A stretch of 48,156 bases of DNA. Source: Methylocystaceae bacterium. GTDB taxonomy: Bacteria > Pseudomonadota > Alphaproteobacteria > Rhizobiales > Beijerinckiaceae. Each line of letters starts with the position of its first letter. Positions within the stretch are counted from its first letter, which is position 1. Both the position numbers and the translations under genes were made by a program. The DNA is taken from the NCBI GenBank assembly GCA_009773555.1, contig WSXZ01000007.1, forward strand, positions 1 to 48,156. The letters run 5' to 3'. The notes under the pieces are model-generated. The model did no database searches and had not been told where the DNA came from. It saw only the letters and a list, made by a program, of their open reading frames with translations. Positions 7,972 to 15,432 of the stretch are shown here, one piece after another.

Positions 7972-9021
7972 TTATCGTGTGGGCGCATCCAGATAATGCC
8001 TTTCGGAGACTTCGCGCAGACGCGCCGCCGCGGCTTCCGGCGTGATGTCGCGTTGGGGTTCGCCCAGCAACTCAAAGCCCACCATGAATTTCCGCACGCT
8101 CGCCGAACGCAGCAGCGGCGGATAGAAATGCGCATGAAAATGCCAGTCGGCGTGCGGCGCGCCGTCTGTCGGGCGCTGGTGGAATCCCATCGAGTAGGGA
8201 AAGTCGGTTTCGAACAGATTGTCGTAGCGAATCGTCAGCCGACGAAGGATGTCGGCGAGCGCCTCAACCTCATCTCCGGTAAGATCGTCAAAAGAGCCGA
8301 TATGCCTTGTGGCCAGCACCATGGTTTCAAATGGCCAGATCGCCCAGAACGGCACGAGCGCAACGAAATGATCGTTGCGGCAAACGATTCGCTCGCCGAG
8401 GCTTTGCTCAAGCGCCAGATAGTCGCAGAGGAGACAGGAGCCGTTCTTCGCCAGATATGCGCTCTGCCGCGCCGATTCCTTGGCGACTTCGTTCGGAACG
8501 CTGTGGGTCGCCCAGATCTGACAGTGCGGATGCGGATTGCTGGCGCCCATCGCCGCGCCGCGATTTTCAAAAATCTGCACGTAGTTGATCATATCGAGAG
8601 CGCCGAGGCGCATACTCTCGTCGCGCCACGCCTCGACGACGGGGACGATCTCGGGAACGGTCATGCGCGATAAAGTCAGATCGTGGCGCGGCGAGAAACA
8701 CAGCACACGACATCGGCCGGGCTCGCTTTGGGCGACAAGCAGCCCGTCTTGAACGATCTCCTCCGCTGACGCCTGCGGCGTGAGCGCCGCGAAGTCGTTG
8801 TCGAACGCGAAGACGCCCGTGTAGGCTGGGTTGCGTTCGCCATTCGCCCGCGCGTTTCCAGGACACAGATAGCAGGACGGGTCGTATGTAGGCCGATCCG
8901 TTACGCGATCCTTTTCAACCTGGCCTTGCCATGGACGGCTGGTCCGATGCGGCGAGACAAGCACCCATTCGCCCGTGAGCTGATTGAGTCGGCGATGCGA
9001 AGCGCTGTTCAGCAGGGACAC
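7972..9021 (-). CDS. galT: Galactose-1-phosphate uridylyltransferase
   Basis: 349 residues, usual length. It exchanges UMP between UDP-glucose and galactose-1-phosphate in the Leloir pathway. Visible family residues: the C-x2-C metal pair in SCYLCPGN, a His in FSPRHDLTL, and the active site NPHPHCQIW, where the second His carries the uridylyl group. The C-terminal region holds a second HIT-like half ([13 protein letters not shown]). It follows galK by 9 nt in the same orientation. No galE is visible in the window, so UDP-galactose must be epimerised by an enzyme encoded elsewhere. Confidence 0.95.
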   Translation of the reverse strand: MSLLNSASHRRLNQLTGEWVLVSPHRTSRPWQGQVEKDRVTDRPTYDPSCYLCPGNARANGERNPAYTGVFAFDNDFAALTPQASAEEIVQDGLLVAQSEPGRCRVLCFSPRHDLTLSRMTVPEIVPVVEAWRDESMRLGALDMINYVQIFENRGAAMGASNPHPHCQIWATHSVPNEVAKESARQSAYLAKNGSCLLCDYLALEQSLGERIVCRNDHFVALVPFWAIWPFETMVLATRHIGSFDDLTGDEVEALADILRRLTIRYDNLFETDFPYSMGFHQRPTDGAPHADWHFHAHFYPPLLRSASVRKFMVGFELLGEPQRDITPEAAAARLREVSERHYLDAPTR

Positions 9022-9030
9022 GAGCCGCTC

Positions 9031-10194
9031 CTAATCGCCGGCAGGACCCGCGCCGGGACCAGGCGCGCAGGTGAGGATGGGCGGCGTCACGCCGGTCGCT
9101 GCGCGATATCTGTCAGCCATCGCCTGCGCGAAGGCGTCAGCGCGGCTCGCTTCCACCAGATTGATGGTGCAGCCGCCAAATCCGCCGCCCATCATCCGCG
9201 CGCCGTAGACTCCCGGAAGGCTGTGGGCGATCTCGACCATGAGATCGAGTTCGGCACAGCTCACTTCATAATCGTCGCGCAGACTTTCATGCGAAAGATA
9301 CATGAGACGGCCGCATTCCTTGAGGTCTCCGGCTTCCAGCGCCGCGGCGGCGCGCAGCGTGCGATCGATCTCGCCGACGACGTGCCGGGCGCGGCGAAAG
9401 ATGAGCTCGGGCATCGCATCCGCGTATCGCATCAGTTGCGCAAACGTCACGTCCCGCAACGCCGATACGCCGTCGAGCCGCGTCGAGAGCGCCGCGACCG
9501 CGCGCTCGCAGTCCTCGCGACGCGAATTATATTCATCGCTCGCGAGTTGATGGCGCACCATCGTGTCGCAAATGACAAGACGCGCGTTCGGATCTATCGC
9601 AACTTTCCGCGAAACGAGACTGCGGCAGTCGAGCAGCAGGGCGCTCCCTTCGACGGCGCAGCACGATATGTATTGGTCCATAATGCCGCAGCGAACGCCG
9701 ACGAATTGGTTTTCGGCGCGCTGACAGATCTTGGCGAGTTCGACTCGGTCGACCTCGGCGCCGGAGATCGACAATAGCGCAAAGCCCGCGGAGACTTCGA
9801 ACGCCGCCGAGGCCGAGAGTCCGGCGCCGATGGGCAGATTTCCGTCGAGGACGAGATCCGCGCCGCTCAGCTTGTAACCAGCGCGCTCAAGAAAGATCGC
9901 CACGCCTCGCACATAATCGGTCCAATCGCCGCGCGGCTGTGCGTTCGCGTCGTCGAGGTCGAATTCGACGACTTCATCCATGACAAGCGAGCCTATGCGC
10001 AAGCGCCGGTCGGCGCGCGGCGCAATGGCGGCCCAGATCGAGAGATCAAGCGCCGCCGGCATGACGAAGCCGTCATTGTAATCGGTATGCTCGCCAATGA
10101 GATTGATGCGGCCCGGCGCCCGAAAAAGGCGCGGCTCACGCTCGAAACTGCGGCGGAAGGCGGCAATCAGATCTTGCTCGATCCTCGACTCCAT
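9031..10194 (-). CDS. galK: Galactokinase
   Basis: About 387 residues from ATG 10194; a GTG at 10203 is the other possible start. It phosphorylates galactose at C1 with ATP. All GHMP kinase blocks are present: the galactokinase signature GRINLIGEHTDYNDGFVMP near residue 30, the ATP loop PIGAGLSASAAFEV, and the C-terminal GARMMGGGFGGCTINLV. It is the first gene of a minus-strand operon and is transcribed away from the GH42 beta-galactosidase gene, with about 80 nt between them, which fits joint control from one divergent region. Confidence 0.95.
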   Translation of the reverse strand: MESRIEQDLIAAFRRSFEREPRLFRAPGRINLIGEHTDYNDGFVMPAALDLSIWAAIAPRADRRLRIGSLVMDEVVEFDLDDANAQPRGDWTDYVRGVAIFLERAGYKLSGADLVLDGNLPIGAGLSASAAFEVSAGFALLSISGAEVDRVELAKICQRAENQFVGVRCGIMDQYISCCAVEGSALLLDCRSLVSRKVAIDPNARLVICDTMVRHQLASDEYNSRREDCERAVAALSTRLDGVSALRDVTFAQLMRYADAMPELIFRRARHVVGEIDRTLRAAAALEAGDLKECGRLMYLSHESLRDDYEVSCAELDLMVEIAHSLPGVYGARMMGGGFGGCTINLVEASRADAFAQAMADRYRAATGVTPPILTCAPGPGAGPAGD

Positions 10195-10277
10195 TCCGGC
10201 CACAATCCCATTGTCATCAAATCGTCAAGGCGACGCCGCATCGGATCGGCGGTAGGGGATCAAATGATAGTCCGCCC
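10195..10277. promoter_or_regulatory. Divergent promoter region between galK and the GH42 gene
   Basis: This 83-nt gap must hold the promoters of both the galK operon (minus) and the beta-galactosidase gene (plus). A TTGACG hexamer on the minus strand (complement of 10223-10228) is a possible -35 element, but I see no convincing -10 at the right distance. No regulator gene is adjacent and no clear operator palindrome stands out. Confidence 0.4.
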
Positions 10278-12245
10278 ATGACACGTCAACGCCTTGGCGT
10301 TTGCTACTATCCTGAACATTGGCCTCAGTCACGCTGGAGCGAAGACGCGGCCATGATGAAGGGTATAGGTCTTTCCTTTGTTCGGATCGGCGAATTCGCC
10401 TGGTCCCGGTTGGAGCCGAGCGAGGGCGCCTATCGTTTCGAGTGGCTGAGCCTCGCCATCGAGGCGCTTGACCGCGCCGGCCTCAAGGTCGTGCTCGGAA
10501 CGCCGACGGCGACGCCGCCGAAATGGCTCGTCGACAAGATGCCGGAGATGGCGGCGCTCGACGCCGACGGGCGGCCGCGCAGATTCGGTTCGCGCCGCCA
10601 TTATTGTTTCAGCCACGAAGGCTACGCTCAAGAATGCGAGCGCATCGTCGAGCTTCTGGCGCGCGCCTTCGGCGGCCATCCCGCCGTAGCGGCATGGCAG
10701 ACCGACAATGAATATGGCTGCCACGACACGGTGCTCAGCTATTCGCCGGCCGCGCTGCAGGCGTTTCGGCGATGGTGCGAGGCTAAATATCGCTCGATCG
10801 AAACGCTGAACGAAGCCTGGGGCAATGTCTTCTGGTCGATGGACTATCGAAGCTTCGATGAGATCGAGCTGCCGAACCTGACCGTCACCGAGGCCAATCC
10901 ATCGCATCTGATGGATTTCCAGCGTTTCTCGTCCGATCAGGTCGTCGCCTTCAACCGGCGCCAAGCGCAGATCATCCGACGTCACGCGCCGGATGCGACA
11001 ATCCTCCACAACTTCATGGGCGCGTTCGTCGACTTTGATCACTATGCGCTGTCGGATGATCTCGACGTCGCCGCGTGGGACAGCTACCCGCTCGGGTTTC
11101 TGGAACGCTCCTCTCACGACGACGCCTTCAAGCTGCGCTACATGCGCGTCGGCGATCCTGACTTTCAGGCCTTTCATCACGATCACTACCGCGCATGTGG
11201 ACGCGGCAGATGGCAGGTGATGGAGCAGCAACCGGGGCCGGTGAATTGGGCGCCGTGGAATCCGGCCCCCGCCAAGGGCGCCGTGCGCCTCTGGACCTTC
11301 GAGGCTTTCGCGGCCGGCGCCGAGACGGTGAGTTATTTTCGCTGGCGGCAGGCGCCTTTCGCGCAAGAGCAGATGCATGAAGCGCTGCTGCTGCCAAACG
11401 CCGCGCCGAATGACGCCTATCATGACGTCGCGCGCATTTCTGAGGAGCTCGCCATGCTCGATGCGCGCGTCGAAACGGCGCGCGCAGAGGTGGCGCTGGT
11501 CTTCGATTATGAAAGCGCCTGGGCGTGGCGCATCGAGCCGCAAGGCCGAGACTTCTCCTATTTCGATCTCGTCATGGGCTTCTATCGGGCGCTGCGGCGC
11601 GCGGGGCTTTCCGTCGACGTCGTTCCGCCGACCGCGGCGGCGATCGCTGATCGAACGCTGATCCTTGTCCCTGCGCTTTTTGCGCCGTCTCACGATTTCG
11701 CAGAGGCGCTGGCGCAAAGCGGCGCGACCATTCTGCTACCGGCGGATCTGCCTCCCGGCGTTTTGCGACGCATCATCGACATTCGCGTCAGACGAGTCGA
11801 AAGCCTTCGGCCAGGCGCACGGATTACGCTTTCCGGACATGGCGCTTTCCTGCGGTGGCGCGAATTCTTGGCTCTCGGCGAGAGCGTCGCGCCCGAGTTC
11901 ACATCGGAAGACGGCGAAACTGCGCTCGCGCGATCCGAGAACGTCTTTTATCTCGCCGGTTGGCCGGACGAAGAATTGCTGAACAACATGCTGCGCCATG
12001 TTGCTCATGTCGCCGGCATATCGACGCTCGATCTCACCGAAGATATCCGCGTGCGCGACAATGGCGCGATGCGCTACATTTTCAATTACGGCGCGGCGTC
12101 GACGGATATTTCGGCGCTGGTCGGCGAAGAGACGCTCTTGATCGGCGAGCGTCTTCTCGAACCTTGCGGCGTCGCCGTCTTCAGGCGTCGGGACTGCTTT
12201 CAACGCGCGGCTCAGAACACCAGCCAAGACGCGACGACAAAATAG
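10278..12245 (+). CDS. Beta-galactosidase, glycoside hydrolase family 42
   Basis: 655 residues, typical of GH42. The N-terminal TIM barrel starts at GVCYYPEHWP. The acid/base Glu lies in AWQTDNEYGCH (about E145) and the nucleophile Glu in WQVMEQQPGPVNW (about E316), both at the positions usual for the family. A trimerisation-type domain (about 395-600) and a small C-terminal beta domain follow. There is no signal peptide, so it acts in the cytoplasm on an imported beta-galactoside. It is divergent from galK-galT, which would take the released galactose. The last 34 nt overlap, tail to tail, with the MgtE-type gene. Confidence 0.93.
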   Translation: MTRQRLGVCYYPEHWPQSRWSEDAAMMKGIGLSFVRIGEFAWSRLEPSEGAYRFEWLSLAIEALDRAGLKVVLGTPTATPPKWLVDKMPEMAALDADGRPRRFGSRRHYCFSHEGYAQECERIVELLARAFGGHPAVAAWQTDNEYGCHDTVLSYSPAALQAFRRWCEAKYRSIETLNEAWGNVFWSMDYRSFDEIELPNLTVTEANPSHLMDFQRFSSDQVVAFNRRQAQIIRRHAPDATILHNFMGAFVDFDHYALSDDLDVAAWDSYPLGFLERSSHDDAFKLRYMRVGDPDFQAFHHDHYRACGRGRWQVMEQQPGPVNWAPWNPAPAKGAVRLWTFEAFAAGAETVSYFRWRQAPFAQEQMHEALLLPNAAPNDAYHDVARISEELAMLDARVETARAEVALVFDYESAWAWRIEPQGRDFSYFDLVMGFYRALRRAGLSVDVVPPTAAAIADRTLILVPALFAPSHDFAEALAQSGATILLPADLPPGVLRRIIDIRVRRVESLRPGARITLSGHGAFLRWREFLALGESVAPEFTSEDGETALARSENVFYLAGWPDEELLNNMLRHVAHVAGISTLDLTEDIRVRDNGAMRYIFNYGAASTDISALVGEETLLIGERLLEPCGVAVFRRRDCFQRAAQNTSQDATTK

Positions 12246-13225
12246 GTCAGGAGGGAAAACGTGTCCTGCACCACGGTCGCGACCGGGCCGGAGCCGAGCG
12301 CTGCGTCATAGCCGAGCCTTGCAAACAACCAAGGCATGAGAAATCCAAACGTCGTTGCGATGGTGCTCGCGACCGCCAGCGAAATCCCGACGGTTGCGGC
12401 GAGGCCGACGCTCGAAAAGAAGAACCAGACGATCGGAAAAGCGAGACCGCCGAGCATCGCGCCGAGCAGCGCCCCGGTGCCGAGCTCGCCGGCAAAAAGC
12501 GGCAGCAAGGCCGAATCGGTGAGGGAGAGGCCGCGGATGACGACGACTTCCGACTGTGTGCCGACCGAATCCGCGAGATAAACGATCGCAGGGATAAAGA
12601 AGGCGACGGCGATATGCGCGCTGAGCGCAGTTTCGAAGCGCGACATCATGGCGGTCGCCGCTGCGCTGCCGGCCATGCCGACAAGCAGCCAAGGCAATCG
12701 ATAAAGCGCGCGACGGTGCGGCGCGGCCGTCAACGCGTCTCTTGCAGCCTCCGACTTGCCGAGGATGCCCACCATGTGATGCAGATCCTCAAGATGCTCG
12801 TCGCGCAAGATGGTCATGAGCGCGCGCGCCGGCACGGCGCCGAGAAATCTTCCTTCGGCGTCGCAGACGGCCAAGATCGACAGGCCCGAGTGAATGGCGA
12901 CGCTGGCCGCAGCTTCGCGATCCGCGCCGAGCGGCACGCTGTAGGCTTCGGCCGTTCGGGCAATGTCATGCAGCGGCGTCGACTCCGGCGCCCCAAGCAG
13001 ATCGCGTATGGCGACGACGCCAATGAGGCGACTGTCTTCGGCAAGCACGAAAACATGCGAGGCGTCGTCGAAACGCTGGCCGATCAACCGCGCCCGCGCC
13101 TCGCCGGCGCTTTCCCGCGAGCGGGCCACAGGCACGGACGTCACAAGATAGCGCCCCACGGTCTGGCCGTTCGTCTCCTCTGGAGGCAGGCGGTCTAGCG
13201 TCGGGGCACTGGGCATTACGGTCAT
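12212..13225 (-). CDS. MgtE-type divalent-cation transporter lacking the N domain
   Basis: 337 residues, against about 450 for standard MgtE. The usual superhelical N domain is absent; the protein starts almost directly with two CBS domains (about residues 22-140), which sense cytoplasmic Mg2+ or nucleotides in the family. The membrane part (about 165-337) has five predicted helices with family motifs: FFIPAIVYLADSVGTQSEVV and the pore-lining GSGPVATVVQDTFSLLTYF, where the Asp corresponds to the Mg2+-coordinating residue. It probably imports Mg2+ or a related ion across the inner membrane. Its 3' end overlaps the beta-galactosidase gene on the other strand. It adjoins a block of metal-transport-like genes. 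Confidence 0.85.
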   Translation of the reverse strand: MTVMPSAPTLDRLPPEETNGQTVGRYLVTSVPVARSRESAGEARARLIGQRFDDASHVFVLAEDSRLIGVVAIRDLLGAPESTPLHDIARTAEAYSVPLGADREAAASVAIHSGLSILAVCDAEGRFLGAVPARALMTILRDEHLEDLHHMVGILGKSEAARDALTAAPHRRALYRLPWLLVGMAGSAAATAMMSRFETALSAHIAVAFFIPAIVYLADSVGTQSEVVVIRGLSLTDSALLPLFAGELGTGALLGAMLGGLAFPIVWFFFSSVGLAATVGISLAVASTIATTFGFLMPWLFARLGYDAALGSGPVATVVQDTFSLLTYFVVASWLVF

Positions 13226-13447
13226 GGCTTCTCATTGATGTTCTGAGAGACAAGCGGCGTCCGGGCCTATTGAGCAGCGGGTAGCCGCAGCTCATAGGAA
13301 CGCGCCACGTTACAGTTATGTGACCGTGTTCGCGCGTTCTTTTCGCGATCGCGTCGATTGTTGCTGATAGGATGTCTTGATAGAATTTCCCTTGCCGTCG
13401 TCGCTTGGCCCTGGCGGCCCGTAGCGAATCGGACCGGAGTCGAAGTG

Positions 13448-13804
13448 ATGAAACCCTTTGGATTTGCGCTAGGCGCGTTGACGGGCGCCGCCGCGGTTTT
13501 GCTTCTCAACCGTCAGGGAACGCAGCGCGTGCGTCCGATCGCCAAGGCGGCGATGAAAGCCGCGGTGATGGCCTATCACGAAGCGCGCGTGCAAGGCGCC
13601 GAACTCGCCGAGGCCGCCGAGGATCTCTTCGCCGAAGCGAAGGCCGAGGCAGTGGCGGATATATTTGCTGCGGCGATGGCCACGGCGCAGACGAAGGCTG
13701 CGCAAGCAAAGACCGAAACGAAGCCCGAGGCGACGTCAAAGCCCGAGGGCGCGGCGCCAGCAGGCGAGGCTCCCGCCTCCCGGGCCGCAAGCGAGAGCGC
13801 GTAA
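13448..13804 (+). CDS. DUF5132-like membrane-anchored protein
   Basis: 118 residues from ATG 13448; an earlier in-frame start at 13358 would add a stretch with no family resemblance. A short glycine/alanine hydrophobic segment (FALGALTGAAAVLLL) is followed by RPIAKAAMKAAVMAYHEARV and an acidic helix (ELAEAAEDLFAEAKAEA), the layout I associate with DUF5132. The C-terminal third is a low-complexity Lys/Glu/Pro/Ala tail. The biochemical role of the family is unknown. The next gene (HMA-like) starts directly after its stop codon, and a P-type ATPase gene lies beyond, so a part in metal handling is a fair inference. Confidence 0.6.
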   Translation: MKPFGFALGALTGAAAVLLLNRQGTQRVRPIAKAAMKAAVMAYHEARVQGAELAEAAEDLFAEAKAEAVADIFAAAMATAQTKAAQAKTETKPEATSKPEGAAPAGEAPASRAASESA

Positions 13805-14248
13805 ATGAACGATGCAATCCTGCCCCTGGCGCAGCTGGCCCACGCCATGCCCGGCCGCGCACGTCTGCGTGTCTCGGACCGCCGCGGCGACGCCGCTTAT
13901 TTCGCTTCGGTCTCCAAGGGCCTGTCGGCGATCGCCGGCGTTCGCAACGTCGAAGTGGCGCCGCTGACGGGCAGCGTGCTCATTCAGCACAGCGGACCCT
14001 TGGCGCGCATCGGCGTCGCGGCGCAGGAGGCGCGGCTCTTTGTCGTCGGCGAAGCGCCTCATGCCGCGCGCGCGGCGCCGGCAGTCTCGATCGACCCGAA
14101 AGCCGTCGCGGCGCTGGCGCTGTTCGCCGCCGCGCTGTGGCAAATGTCTAAGGAGAGCGTTTTGCCGCCGGCGATCACCTTGCTGTGGTACGCGAGCCGG
14201 CTGGGCGGAATCTGGTCGCTGGATGGCGACGGCGGGAATGGCGATTAG
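13805..14248 (+). CDS. Stand-alone HMA-like domain protein
   Basis: 147 residues. Residues about 12-65 follow the pattern of HMA-like domains found in front of certain P-type ATPases: HAMPGRARLRVSDRRGDAAY, then GVRNVEVAPLTGSVLI. There is no C-x-x-C metal pair, so it is unlikely to chelate copper in the classical way. A hydrophobic helix follows at about 100-125 (AVAALALFAAALWQM), suggesting membrane attachment. Its ATG directly follows the stop of the DUF5132-like gene, so the two are co-translated. The N-terminus of the nearby ATPase has the same kind of domain, so this protein may regulate or partner that pump. Confidence 0.65.
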   Translation: MNDAILPLAQLAHAMPGRARLRVSDRRGDAAYFASVSKGLSAIAGVRNVEVAPLTGSVLIQHSGPLARIGVAAQEARLFVVGEAPHAARAAPAVSIDPKAVAALALFAAALWQMSKESVLPPAITLLWYASRLGGIWSLDGDGGNGD

Positions 14249-14250
14249 TC

Positions 14251-15432
14251 CTAACCCCTGAGCGCCTCAGCGAGGTCGGTCGCCTCCCACGGCAGATCGA
14301 GATCGGCGCGGCCGAAATGTCCGTAGGTCGCGAGCGGCAGATAGAAGCCTGCCGGGCCGCACATCTGTGGCGCGGTGCGCAAGCCGAAGCGGCGTACGAT
14401 CGAGCCAGGGCGGAAATCCAGGAGCGCGGCGAGGCGTCTGGCGATTTTCTCATCCGCAAGATAGCCGGTGCCGTAGGTCTCGACCGAGAGACTGATGGGC
14501 TCCGCCTGTCCCGCCGCGTAAGCCAGGTGAACTTCGCAGCGCTCGGCAAGGCCCGCCGCGACGATATTCTTGGCGGCGTGCCGCGCCGCGTAAGCGCCGG
14601 CGCGTTCGATGCGCGAAGGGTCCTTGCCTGACAGCGCGGAGCCGCTCTGGCGCGCGATCTCGCCGTACGTATCGATCCCGTTCTTGCGCCCGGTCAGGCC
14701 CGCGTGGCGCGCCGGTCCGCCGATTTCAAAGGGTTCGCCGGCGTTGACGTGAACCGTCGTGTGAGCGTCCGGCCTCATGTCGCCCGCAAAAAGCGCATCG
14801 AGCGCGATCGCGCGCAACTGCTCGAACTTGGCGTCGTCCATCGCCGCGCCGTCAAAGGCGACGGTCAGCGAAACCCCATAGATTCGTGCGGGGCGACCGC
14901 CGCGAAATTCGACGGAGACTTGCGTCTTGGCGTCGGGCGAGAGCGACGAAAATCCGGCGCGCCGAGCGGCGTCGAGCGCCCGCGCGACCTTATGCGCGAG
15001 GCTGATCGGCGCCGGCATGAATTCAGGCGTATCGCGACAGGCGTAGCCGAAAACATTGGCCTGCTCATGCGCGACGCGCCTGCTGACCGCCGCGTCGTCG
15101 TCAAGCTCCGCTAAAGGCGGCTCGCGCGCTTCGAGCGGCAATTCGACGAAGCTCGTCAGTATCGAGCAGTTGCGCGCGTCGAAGCTCCCCGCGGCGTAAC
15201 CGGCCTCCTGCATGACCGCGCGCGCGAGCGCCGGCAAATCGACGAGCGCGTCGGCGGCGTATCGCGCGGCGAGAAAGACGACGCCCGTCGCCAGGGCGCA
15301 TTCCACAGTTGCACGCGCGCGGTCATCTTCACGCAGCAGCGCATCGATCGCCGCATCGCTGATCTGATCGCAGAGCTTGTCGGGGTGCCCCGGAGTCACC
15401 GACTCCGACGTGAAGATCATGTCAGGCGACAT
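14251..15432 (-). CDS. Divergent methionine adenosyltransferase (MetK) paralogue
   Basis: 393 residues, full MetK length and fold: ESVTPGHPDKLCDQISDA at the N-terminus, LSPDAKTQVSVEF, GLTGRK, SGKDPSRIERAGAYAARHAA, KNIVAAGLAERCEV and YGHFGR are all kept. Yet several substrate residues differ from canonical MetK. The GEITT motif is lost (ARYAAD instead), GDQG is HEQAN (about 122-126), and the Asp before GLTGRK is His (H243). Canonical MetK makes S-adenosylmethionine from ATP and methionine; here triphosphate and metal sites look intact while the methionine side looks changed. Its start overlaps the ATPase stop by 11 nt, so it is the second gene of that operon. It is unlikely to be the housekeeping MetK. 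Confidence 0.8.
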   Translation of the reverse strand: MSPDMIFTSESVTPGHPDKLCDQISDAAIDALLREDDRARATVECALATGVVFLAARYAADALVDLPALARAVMQEAGYAAGSFDARNCSILTSFVELPLEAREPPLAELDDDAAVSRRVAHEQANVFGYACRDTPEFMPAPISLAHKVARALDAARRAGFSSLSPDAKTQVSVEFRGGRPARIYGVSLTVAFDGAAMDDAKFEQLRAIALDALFAGDMRPDAHTTVHVNAGEPFEIGGPARHAGLTGRKNGIDTYGEIARQSGSALSGKDPSRIERAGAYAARHAAKNIVAAGLAERCEVHLAYAAGQAEPISLSVETYGTGYLADEKIARRLAALLDFRPGSIVRRFGLRTAPQMCGPAGFYLPLATYGHFGRADLDLPWEATDLAEALRG

